A DNA stretch of 64,000 nucleotides, from positions 1,054,001 through 1,118,000 of the forward strand of contig MBPM02000010.1 in NCBI GenBank assembly GCA_001695595.3, read 5' to 3'. The position numbers and the translations under genes are program-made. The notes under the pieces are model-generated. The model searched no databases and was not told the DNA's origin. It worked only from the letters and a program-made list of their open reading frames with translations. This document shows, one piece after another, positions 1 to 9,822 of the stretch. Position 1 is the first letter of the stretch; each line of letters starts with the position of its first letter. Source of the DNA: Plasmopara viticola (lineage: Eukaryota > Oomycota > Peronosporomycetes > Peronosporales > Peronosporaceae).

Positions 1-57
1 CACCACGCTGCCGTGTCAGCGGGCAAGCCCATATGCCCAGTAGAAATAGATGCCATA
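1..57 (-). pseudogene. possible GH5 gene fragment cut by window edge
   Basis: The reverse strand gives FYWA followed, after a frame change, by PADTAAW. This resembles the FYWAFNPQSADTGG stretch of the GH5-type protein at 11336-13037, and the DNA is locally similar to positions 11905-11950. The frames are broken and only about 57 bases are visible, so this is a weak call for a decayed or truncated relative continuing left of the window. Confidence 0.3.
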
Positions 58-245
58 GCGACACAATTGAGTCTTTCTGCTTGAAGTCACTGTAGGACGC
101 TCCTGTACGTCTGTTGCAAATTTTCTATACAAAATGCATTAAATCCGTTGGGAGTCACACAGTGAATAAGACGGTGCACACCTGAATCAAAACCAGGAGT
201 TGCATGAGCCTCCCAAAAACATATGGACGAACATTTAAGGTTGAC
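58..245. other. short stretch with no recognised feature
   Basis: No convincing ORF, repeat or RNA gene was seen between the window edge fragment and the first target-site duplication. Confidence 0.5.
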
Positions 246-290
246 ACATAATGACATTTACGGAAAAGGTTGGGGTGACGCCCTCCTTCC

Positions 291-523
291 TGTTAAAGAT
301 TGATGTGCTGATCGAAGAAAGGCGGACGTTACTATGACCAGTGATTGGTCAATGCGATTGAATGGCTATCGTGCGCGAAAGGAATGAATGGCCAGCAAGA
401 GAGACAGCAAAGAGTAGGACAAGGATAAACGCACAAATACAACTTACTTTTCGGTTTGCAATCCCGACCACAAGTCCATTAGAACATCCTAGTAGATCCG
501 ATCCCGAGTTTATTTTATTAACA
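291..523 (+). repeat. 5' LTR of copia element
   Basis: A 233-bp repeat with short inverted TGTTA/TAACA termini, matching 4499-4731 without a visible difference. It should carry the Pol II promoter and R region of the element, but no TATA box was assigned with confidence. Confidence 0.95.
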
Positions 524-541
524 GGTTATGAGCCCAAGTAA
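524..541 (+). promoter_or_regulatory. copia primer-binding site, half-tRNA(iMet) type
   Basis: GGTTATGAGCCCAAG starts directly after the 5' LTR. It matches the anticodon-arm side of initiator tRNA-Met (complement of GGGCUCAUAACC) rather than the tRNA 3' end. Drosophila copia uses the same kind of half-tRNA primer, with a very similar site. The polyprotein ATG at 528 lies inside this site. Confidence 0.7.
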
Positions 542-3500
542 CGACTCCGGTGTCAAGATCGAGCCATTCGACGGATCCAACTACGCGTTATGGAGCTACA
601 AGATGAAGATGTCTTTGATGTCCAAGGGATTGTGGGGAGCCGTCTCTGGCGAAGGCGCACCCAATGCGGTCAAGGAGCAGCAAGCACACGCTGCGATCGC
701 ACTCAACTTGAGTGACTCTCAGCTGATGCACGTGATCGACGCAACGTCAGCGACCGAAGCGTGGGGAAGGCTGGCAAGGTTTCATCACACTCAAGACATG
801 GCGAATCGGCTTTGGCTGAAGGAGAAGTTCGCTTCGTTCAAGTACACGGAGTCGAACATGAGTGGACATGTGATGGAGCTTGAAGACCTGGTGATGAAGA
901 TGAGAAGTGCAAACTGTGCTCCAAGTGAAGAAGACATATGCGCAGTCATGCTAAGGAGCCTTCCTGCAAGCTACGACAGCTTAGTGCAGGCGTTCCGGAT
1001 GTCGATCACCAGCTTCGAATTCAGCAGTCTCGTGAGTAAGCTGATTGCTGAAGAAGTGCGCCAGAAGGAGGCGGCACGAGTAGAGGAAGCAACGGCTCTC
1101 TACACAAACAAGCGAAGCGTCAAGCAGCACCCGAAGAAGCAACAAGGACGACGTCCCAAAGGACCGTCGGGGGTGTGCTACAATTGTGGCAAGGTCGGCC
1201 ACTATGCTAGAGATTGCCGTTCAAGTCGGATTCCAAGAGAAGCAAACCATGACCAGTCCAACATCGCGTTCAATGCCAGTGAGGGCTACGCGAGCAACTG
1301 CTGGGTCATGGACAGCGGAGCATCGGCGCATATGTGCAAGGATCGAGGATCCTTCGTGGAATACAAGATAGTTGAACAGCCGCGCAGTGTTTCAAGCGCG
1401 AAGAACGATGTGAAGCTCAAGGTCATCGGCTACGGAACGGTCAAGCTTCGGGTTTGGACCGGGCATGCGTGGATCGATGCCACGCTGGAAAATACTCTGC
1501 ACGTTCAAGAACTGTCGAAGAATTTGTTCTCGCTTACGGCTGCATCAGCACGAGGAATGACGATCGAGATTACCCGCGACGAGTGCGTGGTGAAGCGTGG
1601 CGGCACACCGGTTGCCACGGGAAGAAAACAGGGTTTCCTGATGTACCTCAACATCGAGGCTGATGCGGAGTGCCATGTTGCAGAGACAGAAGCAGAGCTA
1701 TGGCACCGAAGACTGGGTCACGCATCGTATGGCACGGTAAACGCTCTGGTCAAGGATGGAAGAATCAAGGGAGAAGAGATGAAGATGGACTTTGTATGCG
1801 ATGTGTGCGCAACATCCAAGCAAGTGCGAAAGTCTTTCAATACAAGTGAGGAAGACGCAGAGCTCAGGGAGGCTGCGCGTTCCGATGAAGTGGTGTGTTC
1901 TGACGTACTCGGGCCAATCACGCCACTCTCAAAGTCCGGCTACAAGTACATTGTCAGCTTCATCAAGATGAAAAACCGGTACACGACGGTCTTCCCGTTG
2001 CGGAAGAAGAGCGAAGTAACAAGCGCGTTCACAAGGTTTTACCGAGAGATCAAGACGCTGTTTGGGACAAAGGTCAAGGTTCTTCGAAGTGACAACGGTG
2101 GGGAGTACCGGAACGCGGCGATGGACAACTTTTGCAAGGCAAAGTTTATCAAACAAGAGTTCACGGTACCGTTCAACCCTGAACAGAACGGTATGGCAGA
2201 GCGCATGAACCGGACACTGATCGAGATGACACGCTGCATGATCAAGGACAGTGGACTCGACAAGTCATACTGGTGTGAAGCTCTCATGACAGCGACAGAC
2301 ATCCGGAACGTGCTTCCAAACGCGTCGAACAAGAGATCAAGTCCATACGAGATGGTGTTTAAGCGGAAACCGCGTATCGACCACATGCGCGTATTTGGTG
2401 CGCAGTGTTACGCGCATGTGGCGAAGGCGGGACGCAAGAAACTGGACGATTCAGGCGTGAAGTGTTTCTTCCTTGGATATGCGAAGAAACACAAGGCGTA
2501 TCGACTTCTTGACGCGGACGACGGATCAATCAAGATTTCAAGAAGTGTGACGTTCGCTGAGCATCCCGTCTCGAAGGTACTGGAGAAGAGAAGAAATGTG
2601 ATCGTCGACGTGATTGAAGACGAAGAAGAGACGGAGGCACCGTTTGAAGAGGAAGTTTTGAGGACACCACCGATGCGAACACGCCAGGAGCCGGGGAACG
2701 ACGGGCAAGATAACGTGGTCGTTCAAGTTCCAACTCGTGCATCGAGCACACCTGGCCGAGATGGCGAAGAAGAGTGGATGGTGCGACCTGTTCGGAAGAA
2801 GCGTGGTCTGGTGCGCTACGACAAAGAATTCACAAACATACGCCGCGGTGAATTCAATCTGGACGACTTCGAGGGAGAGTACGACTCTCACCACTGTTTG
2901 GTCGCGGAGAGCAGTGGGGAACAAGCTTCCACCTGCGAAGAAGTAATGAAGAGCGAATACAAGGATCAGTGGCTGGAAGCGATGAAGAGCGAGATGAAGT
3001 CACTTGAAGATCACAACACATGGAAGCTATTGGACATGCCACAGCATAAGAAGGCTGTTGGGTGCAAGTGGGTCTTCCGTATCAAGCGTGATCCGAGTGG
3101 CAATATTGTGAAGTTCAAGGCACGCTTAGTCGCAAAGGGGTTTACGCAGCGCCCTGGAATTGACTACAATGAGACGTTTGCGCCAGTCGCACGCAAAGAG
3201 TCGATTAATGCGGTGTTGGCGATCGCAGCGGCTGAAGACTTAGAAGCTGAAAATGTCGACGTTGATACAGCATTCCTGTATGGCGAAGTTGAAGAGGAGA
3301 TCTACATGGACCAGCCAGATGGCTTCGAAGATGAAGAAAATCCGGCAAAGAAGTGCTTACTTCAAAAAGCACTTCACGGGACGAAGCAAGCTGCGCGACA
3401 GTGGAACAGCAAGCTCACCAAGCATCTGGAGAATCAAGGTTTCAAGGGTACCTCGGCAGACCCATGTGTGTTCGTTCGTGTTTCGAGAAACGAGTACAGC

Positions 3501-4466
3501 ATCTTCATCATTTACGTGGATGACTTGATGCTGTTCTGCAAAATCATGGATCATATTGAGGACATCAAGAGTGCGCTGAAGGAAGAGTTCAGCATCAAAG
3601 AACTCGGAAAGCTCAAGTATTGCCTGGGGATCGAGATACACCGCAAGTGTGACGACCATGTGATCAAGATAAACCAACAAGCGTATATCAAGCGACTCGC
3701 GGAGAAATTTGGTGTTGATCAATGCAAGGACGTGCAGACACCAGCGGACAGTAACGCCAAGTTGTCGAAGTTGCCCGAAGAGGAAGCGTTTGCGCCGAAG
3801 TACCCATATCGCGAACTGGTGGGGGCTTTGATGTACATAGCAACATGTACGCGCCCGGACATAGCATATGCTGTTGGTGAAGTTGCCAAGTTTTGCGAGC
3901 GTTACGGCAAGGCACACTGGGCGGCGGCCAAGCGAATTCTGAAGTACTTGAAGACGACACTAGATATCAGCATTGTGTTTGACGGCTCGAGCAAGGGAGA
4001 GCTGATTTCGTATGCTGATGCAAACTGGGCAGGAGACCTCGACACGCGACGTTCAACAACAGGGTATGTATTCTTCTTGAATGGAAGTGCCGTTTCGTGG
4101 AATTCCAAGCGTCAGCCGACGGTCGCAACATCAAGCACGGAAGCAGAGTACATGAGTTTGTACAGTGTGACGCAAGAAGCTATTTGGTTCCGAAGTCTGC
4201 TCAAGGACATGAAGTACGGTGTCGATTCGGCAACAACGATTTATCAAGATAATCAAGGTTGCATCGCACTGGCCAAGAATCCTGTTTATCACTCGCGGAC
4301 GAAGCACATCGACATCAAGTTTCATTTTTTGCGCGAGAAAGTGGAACGCGAGGAAATCACACTTGAATACAAGCCGACGGAAGACATGGTCGCGGACAGA
4401 TTTACGAAGGCACTTGCAAGGGACAAGCACAGCAAGTTTCTTACGGGTCTACGGATGGCAGCGTAG
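528..4466 (+). CDS. Ty1/copia Gag-Pol polyprotein
   Basis: A single 1312-residue polyprotein. The gag region (about 1-215) is followed by a CCHC knuckle CYNCGKVGHYARDC at 217-230. The aspartic protease has WVMDSGASAHM at about 259. Next come GAG-pre-integrase HRRLGH (about 392) and the integrase core with D in SDVLGP (about 457), D in RSDNGGEY (about 519) and E in NPEQNGMAE. The reverse transcriptase carries YVDDLM (about 997). The RNase H region has ADANWAG (about 1162), the STEAEYM block and the final KHIDIKFHF. The protease-integrase-RT-RNaseH order defines Ty1/copia (Pseudoviridae). There is no stop codon or frameshift between Gag and Pol. It supplies all proteins for particle formation, cDNA synthesis and integration. 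The first ATG overlaps the primer-binding site. Confidence 0.97.
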   Translation: MSPSNDSGVKIEPFDGSNYALWSYKMKMSLMSKGLWGAVSGEGAPNAVKEQQAHAAIALNLSDSQLMHVIDATSATEAWGRLARFHHTQDMANRLWLKEKFASFKYTESNMSGHVMELEDLVMKMRSANCAPSEEDICAVMLRSLPASYDSLVQAFRMSITSFEFSSLVSKLIAEEVRQKEAARVEEATALYTNKRSVKQHPKKQQGRRPKGPSGVCYNCGKVGHYARDCRSSRIPREANHDQSNIAFNASEGYASNCWVMDSGASAHMCKDRGSFVEYKIVEQPRSVSSAKNDVKLKVIGYGTVKLRVWTGHAWIDATLENTLHVQELSKNLFSLTAASARGMTIEITRDECVVKRGGTPVATGRKQGFLMYLNIEADAECHVAETEAELWHRRLGHASYGTVNALVKDGRIKGEEMKMDFVCDVCATSKQVRKSFNTSEEDAELREAARSDEVVCSDVLGPITPLSKSGYKYIVSFIKMKNRYTTVFPLRKKSEVTSAFTRFYREIKTLFGTKVKVLRSDNGGEYRNAAMDNFCKAKFIKQEFTVPFNPEQNGMAERMNRTLIEMTRCMIKDSGLDKSYWCEALMTATDIRNVLPNASNKRSSPYEMVFKRKPRIDHMRVFGAQCYAHVAKAGRKKLDDSGVKCFFLGYAKKHKAYRLLDADDGSIKISRSVTFAEHPVSKVLEKRRNVIVDVIEDEEETEAPFEEEVLRTPPMRTRQEPGNDGQDNVVVQVPTRASSTPGRDGEEEWMVRPVRKKRGLVRYDKEFTNIRRGEFNLDDFEGEYDSHHCLVAESSGEQASTCEEVMKSEYKDQWLEAMKSEMKSLEDHNTWKLLDMPQHKKAVGCKWVFRIKRDPSGNIVKFKARLVAKGFTQRPGIDYNETFAPVARKESINAVLAIAAAEDLEAENVDVDTAFLYGEVEEEIYMDQPDGFEDEENPAKKCLLQKALHGTKQAARQWNSKLTKHLENQGFKGTSADPCVFVRVSRNEYSIFIIYVDDLMLFCKIMDHIEDIKSALKEEFSIKELGKLKYCLGIEIHRKCDDHVIKINQQAYIKRLAEKFGVDQCKDVQTPADSNAKLSKLPEEEAFAPKYPYRELVGALMYIATCTRPDIAYAVGEVAKFCERYGKAHWAAAKRILKYLKTTLDISIVFDGSSKGELISYADANWAGDLDTRRSTTGYVFFLNGSAVSWNSKRQPTVATSSTEAEYMSLYSVTQEAIWFRSLLKDMKYGVDSATTIYQDNQGCIALAKNPVYHSRTKHIDIKFHFLREKVEREEITLEYKPTEDMVADRFTKALARDKHSKFLTGLRMAA

Positions 4467-4498
4467 GATGCTCACTTCGCGCGCACATCAAGGAAGGG

Positions 4499-4731
4499 TG
4501 TTAAAGATTGATGTGCTGATCGAAGAAAGGCGGACGTTACTATGACCAGTGATTGGTCAATGCGATTGAATGGCTATCGTGCGCGAAAGGAATGAATGGC
4601 CAGCAAGAGAGACAGCAAAGAGTAGGACAAGGATAAACGCACAAATACAACTTACTTTTCGGTTTGCAATCCCGACCACAAGTCCATTAGAACATCCTAG
4701 TAGATCCGATCCCGAGTTTATTTTATTAACA
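4499..4731 (+). repeat. 3' LTR of copia element
   Basis: This 233-bp copy of 291-523 begins TGTTAAAG after the purine tract at 4490-4498 and ends TTATTAACA. It is followed by CTTCC and then by the right half of the interrupted 324-bp element. Confidence 0.95.
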
Positions 4732-5037
4732 CTTCCAAGCGCGGGGGCTAAATGCTCGCGCGCTTCGGGCAGGTGCTCTCGGGCATCTGCAGGTCTCTAA
4801 CGAGTCTCACCCTCGACGCGACGGTCTCCAGCACCAGAGCGCCACCTGGGCTCTTACCAAGTCAGAGATAAACAGAATAATGGAAGACCCTCACGACCTC
4901 GGTGCTGGCTGCACTGCCCGCCGAACGAGACTCGACGTATGCGGACACCACTCTATGCCATGGACTAGCCAGACTTAGCCTAGCACGTGCATAACTTGGC
5001 AACGCGATAACGTAATACAATACAATACATAATGACA

Positions 5038-5332
5038 CTGACAATGGAGGTTGGGAGGTTAATATAATTTCGATTTATACTAACGTCATAATGACACCTC
5101 TTAAAAAAAAAAGCAATCCAGTACAAGGGGTGGGTGTAGAAAGAAATAAACAATATAAAAACTCGTTTTTTGCGATGCATCCCAACGGACACACCAAAGC
5201 AATTCACGTTGTCATAAACGACTACTCTTTTGGCAAAATAATAAAATTCGTATGGTAAGGTTGTTCAAAGCGATGTAGTCGCATGACGGGTAGCTGAGTA
5301 TACCATAAAAGGTGAGATCACTCACGACGCAT
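5038..5332. repeat. 3' flank shared by family X copies A and B
   Basis: This non-coding stretch is closely similar to 7745-8041, including runs such as TTTTTTGCGATGCATCCCAA and GACTACTCTTTTGGCAAAAT. Related sequence follows copy F at 42945-43130. It shows that the duplicated unit extends about 300 bp beyond the family X stop codon. Confidence 0.75.
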
Positions 5333-6126
5333 TTACAAAATAAGGCTACGGATCACTTGATTCATCACTGTTCGGAGATTGACAACGGCGGTTGCATTCA
5401 CACCAGTTGGGAGAGCTTCGTTCGCAGGGATTGACAAGATTCGGCGTATGTCGAAGGAGACATTGACAGCAGCGCCAGCAGCGTTGCGTCGAAACGTTCC
5501 GCCCGCTTTTGGTCTTATTGTTGGAGTTGGACGGGTCGTAGTGTCGTAAAGAGCATATCAAAGCTGAGTGCCAGGAGCACTGATTTTCAGTAGCAACACA
5601 TACTGGATCCCAGTACATCCGCACCACCACCTGGCAGCATCTCTCAAACTTGCCCAAGATTGAGATCTCCCGACCTCCACTGCCAGTGTTACCCAATCGG
5701 CAATGGTACGAGGTGCCGGTGCCGGTGTTTGATGGGGCGTAGATCCCATCGGACCAAATGTCGCATCGGCTTCCTTGTTCGGGTTGGCAGCTCTTCTCGC
5801 GGTCATTGAGCCACGACCTGCAACCTCGTCTTCATTTCCTGCCGCACGGAAAAATTTGTTCGTAAATTCTGCCGCAGTGCTCTCATGCACACTGGTTGGA
5901 AGATCGACAATCGAGATACGCCCATTGTCGAGGGCAAGAAATCGAAGAGCAATCCGCAGTCCTTCAGCGTCCCCAACAGACTCATTAAATGCATCAACGG
6001 AAACTCCATCACAAACGACGTACGGGTCGACTTCGAACTCATCTTTGTCGAAATAACTTGTAATCACGTCAAGCTTCAACGCATCCATGACGCCGCAAAT
6101 TTCACCGGCTTTTTTGTAGTCGTCAT
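5333..6126 (-). pseudogene. family X copy A, one premature stop (PD-(D/E)XK-like)
   Basis: Same family as the intact copies at 18903-19694 and 42156-42944. The frame reads GVMDALKLDVITSYFDKD, a DPYVV block, KEADATFGP and VEVGRSQSW, then meets TGA at 5560-5558 where siblings have CGA. Beyond it the frame stays open to a TAA at 5335-5333. A one-base deletion near the family start codon (6126) also breaks the usual N-terminus, although an upstream frame (to 6346) is open and in phase. I treat it as a pseudogene with two lesions. It is non-secreted by appearance and of unknown biological role. Confidence 0.8.
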
Positions 6127-6500
6127 ACTTGCTGCAACAGTTGATCTCGGCCGTACCACGTCGTATATTGCGCTGGAAAAACAATGCAGGTCTTTGTCTC
6201 AGTGTGCGCTTTTTTTTTCTTTCTTGTCTTTTTCCTGAAATGAGAAAGGGAACGAAGGGAAGGAAATTGGTTTTCTTCATCCGCTTACTGTGTGCATAAA
6301 ATGATATCGAGCGTACCCTTAGTGACATTGTCTTGCCAGTTGACACGGCTGCGTGATTTGCAATGTGTGCAATTTAGCGCTACATGCGCTCTACGGATCG
6401 AAATGCAACAATTGCGATCGTGTGCTTTGATGCGGACGTCTATTTTGCTTTTGTTGCTAGCTTGACAAGGGCGGCGAATCAGTTTAATGCAGAAAATCTC
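6127..6500 (-). repeat. conserved 5' flank of family X copy A
   Basis: The region upstream of copy A matches the flanks of copies B (8835-9018 and 9341-9420), E (18560-18900) and F (41860-42150). Shared blocks include the gene-proximal GTACGGCCGAGATCAACTGT-like segment and a purine-rich GAAATGAGAAAGG segment. The promoter has therefore been duplicated along with the gene. Confidence 0.7.
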
Positions 6501-7320
6501 CGAGCGAAACCTCCGCTTTAAAATTGTTAAGTCGTTGCAAAAGAATGATTGAATTGTCGACCGAGTATCATGCTCATACCGATTCGGTGGGACTACTGTC
6601 AAGTTAGCGATCCTTGCAGCTTTCCGCCACCAAGTATTACCGCCTCTCCCAATTTGCATTGGGCTTCGCCAAGGTGTTGTTCACCTAATTAGGGTCTTCG
6701 CATACCGACGTCTTATGGCTAGGTGTTCGAACGACTCCCTCACGACAGTGCCTAATTGTTATCCCCCCAAATAGCATGTCAGTTTTCGTATTCGATACCG
6801 ACTTGGAGCAGAGGTATTTCAAGCACTGCACCAAAAAAACCGTTATGAAAACAACGGAATTTCAGTGCTTACTCTGGATGATTCTTCGGCTCCCTATGTG
6901 ACTGAAAGTTTGTATGCCTGCCGTCCTCGACTTACAGTTTTAACCTACTTTGGTATACTTCTAGATACTACGACAGTAGCTAGGCAATTTGCTGGATAAA
7001 AGTGTAATGAAATTTGTTCGACCGAGTATCATGCTCTCTGCATATTTAAGTTAGGTCAATTTTTATGGAGATGAGCTGAGAAGTTTAGACTGTTATTTCA
7101 CAGTTGAGTTAGCTGCGTAGTAAGGATGGTGGAAAAGGTCTCAAAGTATCTTGACTTTTGTCGCGGAAAGTTAAGTAACAGTGTCAACCATAGTACTTTA
7201 CCGACTGTTTGAATAAAGTATTAGTACCATTTGTACTAGCACTGAGAGTAGTATACTACCTTAAGGTACTCGCAAAAGTTACATGGCGATTAACAGATCA
7301 CGGCAAGTCTATACAAAACG
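6501..7320. other. intergenic, nothing recognised
   Basis: Both strands contain only short ORFs without recognisable protein character. No tRNA, terminal repeat or tandem array was seen. Confidence 0.5.
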
Positions 7321-7740
7321 CTTGCTGACAACTTCGCGGGATTTGCATACGTTTGCATGATCATTGCAGACTTTTTATAATTGCTTGGCATCAGGATATC
7401 TCCTCTTAGATGAAATGATCGCCTTTTCAATGGTCTATGTCAAGGGAAGAAGAGGAAAACAATAATTTTAAAATGATGCTCCTAAGCCTCCAACAAATCG
7501 ACGAATGTATAGCGTTGATCATGTTTAAAGGAGAACATGCAACCACTGCACGCTAATCGATGAAGCGTTGATGTACATTTATCAGGCATGTTAGGTTTGA
7601 AAGTGCTGTACACGTTGACCTTGACTGTGAGATCAATTTGAACATTAGTGACAAGAGCATTGCGATTAATATTACAAATGGGGAACAGACTTCAAACGTG
7701 ACACGCCCCAGTAGCTCAAGCACCTCGTAATCAGCTCGAG
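7321..7740 (+). pseudogene. remnant of bacterial-type PH-like gene, next to copy B
   Basis: The DNA aligns along its length with the reverse complement of 58480-58860, the intact PH-like gene. Matching stretches include the one encoding DETIAFSMVSVK and the GTTTGAAAGTGCTG block. Frameshifts and stops destroy the frame. At about 7695 the homology switches to the opposite orientation: CCCCAGTAGCTCAAGCACCT matches 43571-43590 read on the plus strand. The remnant therefore contains an inversion or recombination junction. It lies tail-to-tail with family X copy B. Confidence 0.75.
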
Positions 7741-8041
7741 GCGAATACGAGCAGGTATCGATTGTGGAATATAACTTTGATCTATACTAATGACATAATA
7801 AAACCTCGTCAGTAACAAAAAAAATCGAGTACTGGGGTGGGAGTAGAAAGAAATAAACAATATAAAAGCTTGTTTTTTGCGATGCATCCCAACGGACACA
7901 TCAAAGCAATTCACGTTGTGTCACAAACGACTACTCTTTTGGCAAAATAATAAAATTCGTATGGTAAGGTCGTTTAAAGCGATGTAGTCGCATGACGGGT
8001 AGCTGAGTATACCATAAAAGGTGAGAGCACTCACGACGCAT

Positions 8042-8834
8042 TTACAAAATAAGGCTACGGATCACTTGATTCATCACGTTTCGGAGATCGACAACGGCGG
8101 TTGCATTCACACCAGTTGGGAGAGCTTCGTTCGCAGGGATTGACAAGATTCGGCGCATGTCGAAGGAGACATTGACAGCAGCGCCAGCAGCGTTGCGTCG
8201 AAACGTTCCGCTCGCTTTTGGTCTTATTGTTGGAGTTAAACGGGTCGTACTGTCATAGAGAGCATATCGAATCTGAGTGCCAGGGGTTTGAATTTTAAAT
8301 AGCAACACATACTGGATCCCAGCATAACCGCACCACCACCTGGCAGCATCTCTCAGACTTGCCCAAGATTAAGGTCTCCCAACCTCCACTGCCAGCGTCA
8401 CCCAATCGGCAATGGTACGAGGTGCCGGTGCCGGTGTTTGATGGGGCGTTGATCCAATCCGATCAAATGTCGCATCGGCCTCCTTCTTTGGATTGGCAGC
8501 TCTTCTCGCAGTCATCGAGCCACGACTTGCAACCTTCCGTCCGTTTCCGAGGCAGTTGGGAACTCTTACGTAAATCTGCCGCAGTGCTCTCATGCACGCT
8601 GGTTAAAAGATCGACTATCGAGATATGCCCATTGTCGAGGGCAAGAAATCGAAGCGCAATTCGCAGTCCTTCACTGTCTCCAACGTACTCATTAAATGTA
8701 AAAACGGAAACGCCATCACAAACGACGTACGGGTCGATTTCGTCTTCATCTTTGTCGAAATAACTTGTGATCACGTCAAGCTTCAACGCATCCATGACGC
8801 CGCGAATTTCACCGGCGATTTTTGAAGTCATCAT
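8042..8834 (-). pseudogene. family X copy B, frameshifted and with a premature stop
   Basis: It starts MMTSKIAGEIRGVMDALKLD at 8834 and keeps the DPYVV and VHESTA blocks. It then changes frame at about 8560 before SMTARRAANP and KEADATF. A TAA replaces the Gln codon of the EVGRSQSW motif, giving EVGRP-stop. The third segment (8308-8042) encodes the C-terminal third, including NEALPTGVNATAV. The tail SLIL before the stop is shared with copy A. At least two inactivating changes are present. Copies A and B, with their flanks, look like a segmental duplication. Confidence 0.85.
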
Positions 8835-9018
8835 GCTTGCTGCAACAGTTGATCTCGGCCGCATCACGTCATATATTGCGCTAGAAGAACAATGTAAGTA
8901 ATTCTCCAGTGTGCGCCTTTTTCTCTTCCTTCTCTATCCGTTGAAATGAGAAAGGAAACGAAGGAAAGGAAAAGCAGCTTTCTTCTTCCACTCATCGTCC
9001 GCTCACTGTGCGCATAAA

Positions 9019-9340
9019 CCGACCCTGTGGCTCGAGCGGTTAGCCGTTCGACCCAGGACCGGGAGTTACCTGGTTCGATACCCATAAGATCCGAAGTAAG
9101 GCAGCCGGAGATAGGTCACTAAAGTAGACGAGCCATCACACCCGAGTGTGTGACTGCTCTACCAAAACGCGCCCGATTGGGTAGTTTGGGTGGGGGACGC
9201 CCCACTGACCAAAAAAAGCCCCATAGTGTAATGAGGGGTACGGAACCCGGTCCCAATATGGGTCGGATTGCTACCAGTATCCCGCGATAGTGACAGCTTA
9301 GTCCTAGCGCGTGGGTTCCGGTAGCTTGAATCTTCCTGTG
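9019..9340 (+). repeat. tRNA-derived SINE inserted in the 5' flank of copy B
   Basis: About 322 bp. It begins with a tRNA-like head: GTGGCTCGAGCGGTTAGCC is A-box-like, and GGTTCGATACC at about 9072 is a good Pol III B-box. It is flanked by near-identical TGTGCGCATAAA (9008-9018 region) and TGTGTGCATAAA (9341-9352), the target duplication. The same site in copy A (6286-6300) is uninterrupted. A diverged relative lies at 9823-10137. The closing-paren CCCCACTGACC and TGTAATGAGGGGTA blocks are shared by both copies. Confidence 0.8.
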
Positions 9341-9352
9341 TGTGTGCATAAA

Positions 9353-9822
9353 AGGATATCGAGCGTTTACTAAGGGACGTGGGCTTGCCAGTTGATACGG
9401 CTTGGGTTTACGTAGACTTTACAAGAGTAGACTTTAGATGGTCGACTTACCAGCCAGCCAGTTAAATGCTTAGCAATCTAACTCGAGAAAGGTCCCAGCG
9501 CTACGTATATAGCACGTATTCGAATTTACTTTTTTGTACGTGTGCACACGATGGAACCGTCCTTAATAATTTGTGTACTGCAGCAAATGCTGATCAATAA
9601 TATCAGTTTTGGCCTGACTCACTTGACCATCGAGCAAATTTTAAGACCGAAAGTCGTCACATTAGAACGTTGCACTTCCCGGCGAGATCAGTATTCAAGA
9701 CACTTCCAGCGGCAGCACACGCATATCCATCAGCATCGAATGAATACGCTTCCAAAAAGCTAAGATTTAACACAATCTCCTTTTGCACCAGGAAGTACAT
9801 TTGTCTGCGTCTAGATGCTTAT
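9353..9822. other. remaining 5' flank of copy B, then unassigned sequence
   Basis: About the first 70 bases continue the family X 5' flank (GGATATCGAGCG). The rest shows no supported feature. Confidence 0.5.

Larger units (their letters stand above)
291..4731 (+). mobile_element. intact Ty1/copia LTR retrotransposon
   Basis: This is a 4441-bp element with two 233-bp LTRs (291-523 and 4499-4731) that look identical by eye and run from TGTTAAAG to TTATTAACA. A 5-bp target duplication, CTTCC, lies at 286-290 and 4732-4736. A purine-rich tract (AAGGAAGGG) at 4490-4498 precedes the 3' LTR. The primer-binding site right after the 5' LTR begins GGTTATGAGCCC. One uninterrupted 1312-codon ORF fills the interior. 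Identical LTRs, an intact ORF and an intact target duplication indicate a recent and possibly still competent insertion. Confidence 0.97.
257..5026 (+). repeat. 324-bp SINE-like element split by the copia insertion (copy 1)
   Basis: Positions 257-290 and 4737-5026 together make a 324-bp element, closely similar in the opposite orientation to 16116-16439. It is flanked by an 11-bp direct repeat, ACATAATGACA, at 246-256 and 5027-5037. Read on this strand it ends in a short AATAC-type tandem tail. Long target-site duplications and a simple-sequence tail are typical of SINE-type retroposition. No clear RNA polymerase III box was identified, so its RNA ancestor is unknown. The copia element 291-4731 is nested inside it. 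Confidence 0.75.

Noticed and set aside
3357..3917. 186-codon minus-strand ORF
   Set aside because: It is antisense to the copia reverse transcriptase region, and overlap with an intact polyprotein makes it a shadow.
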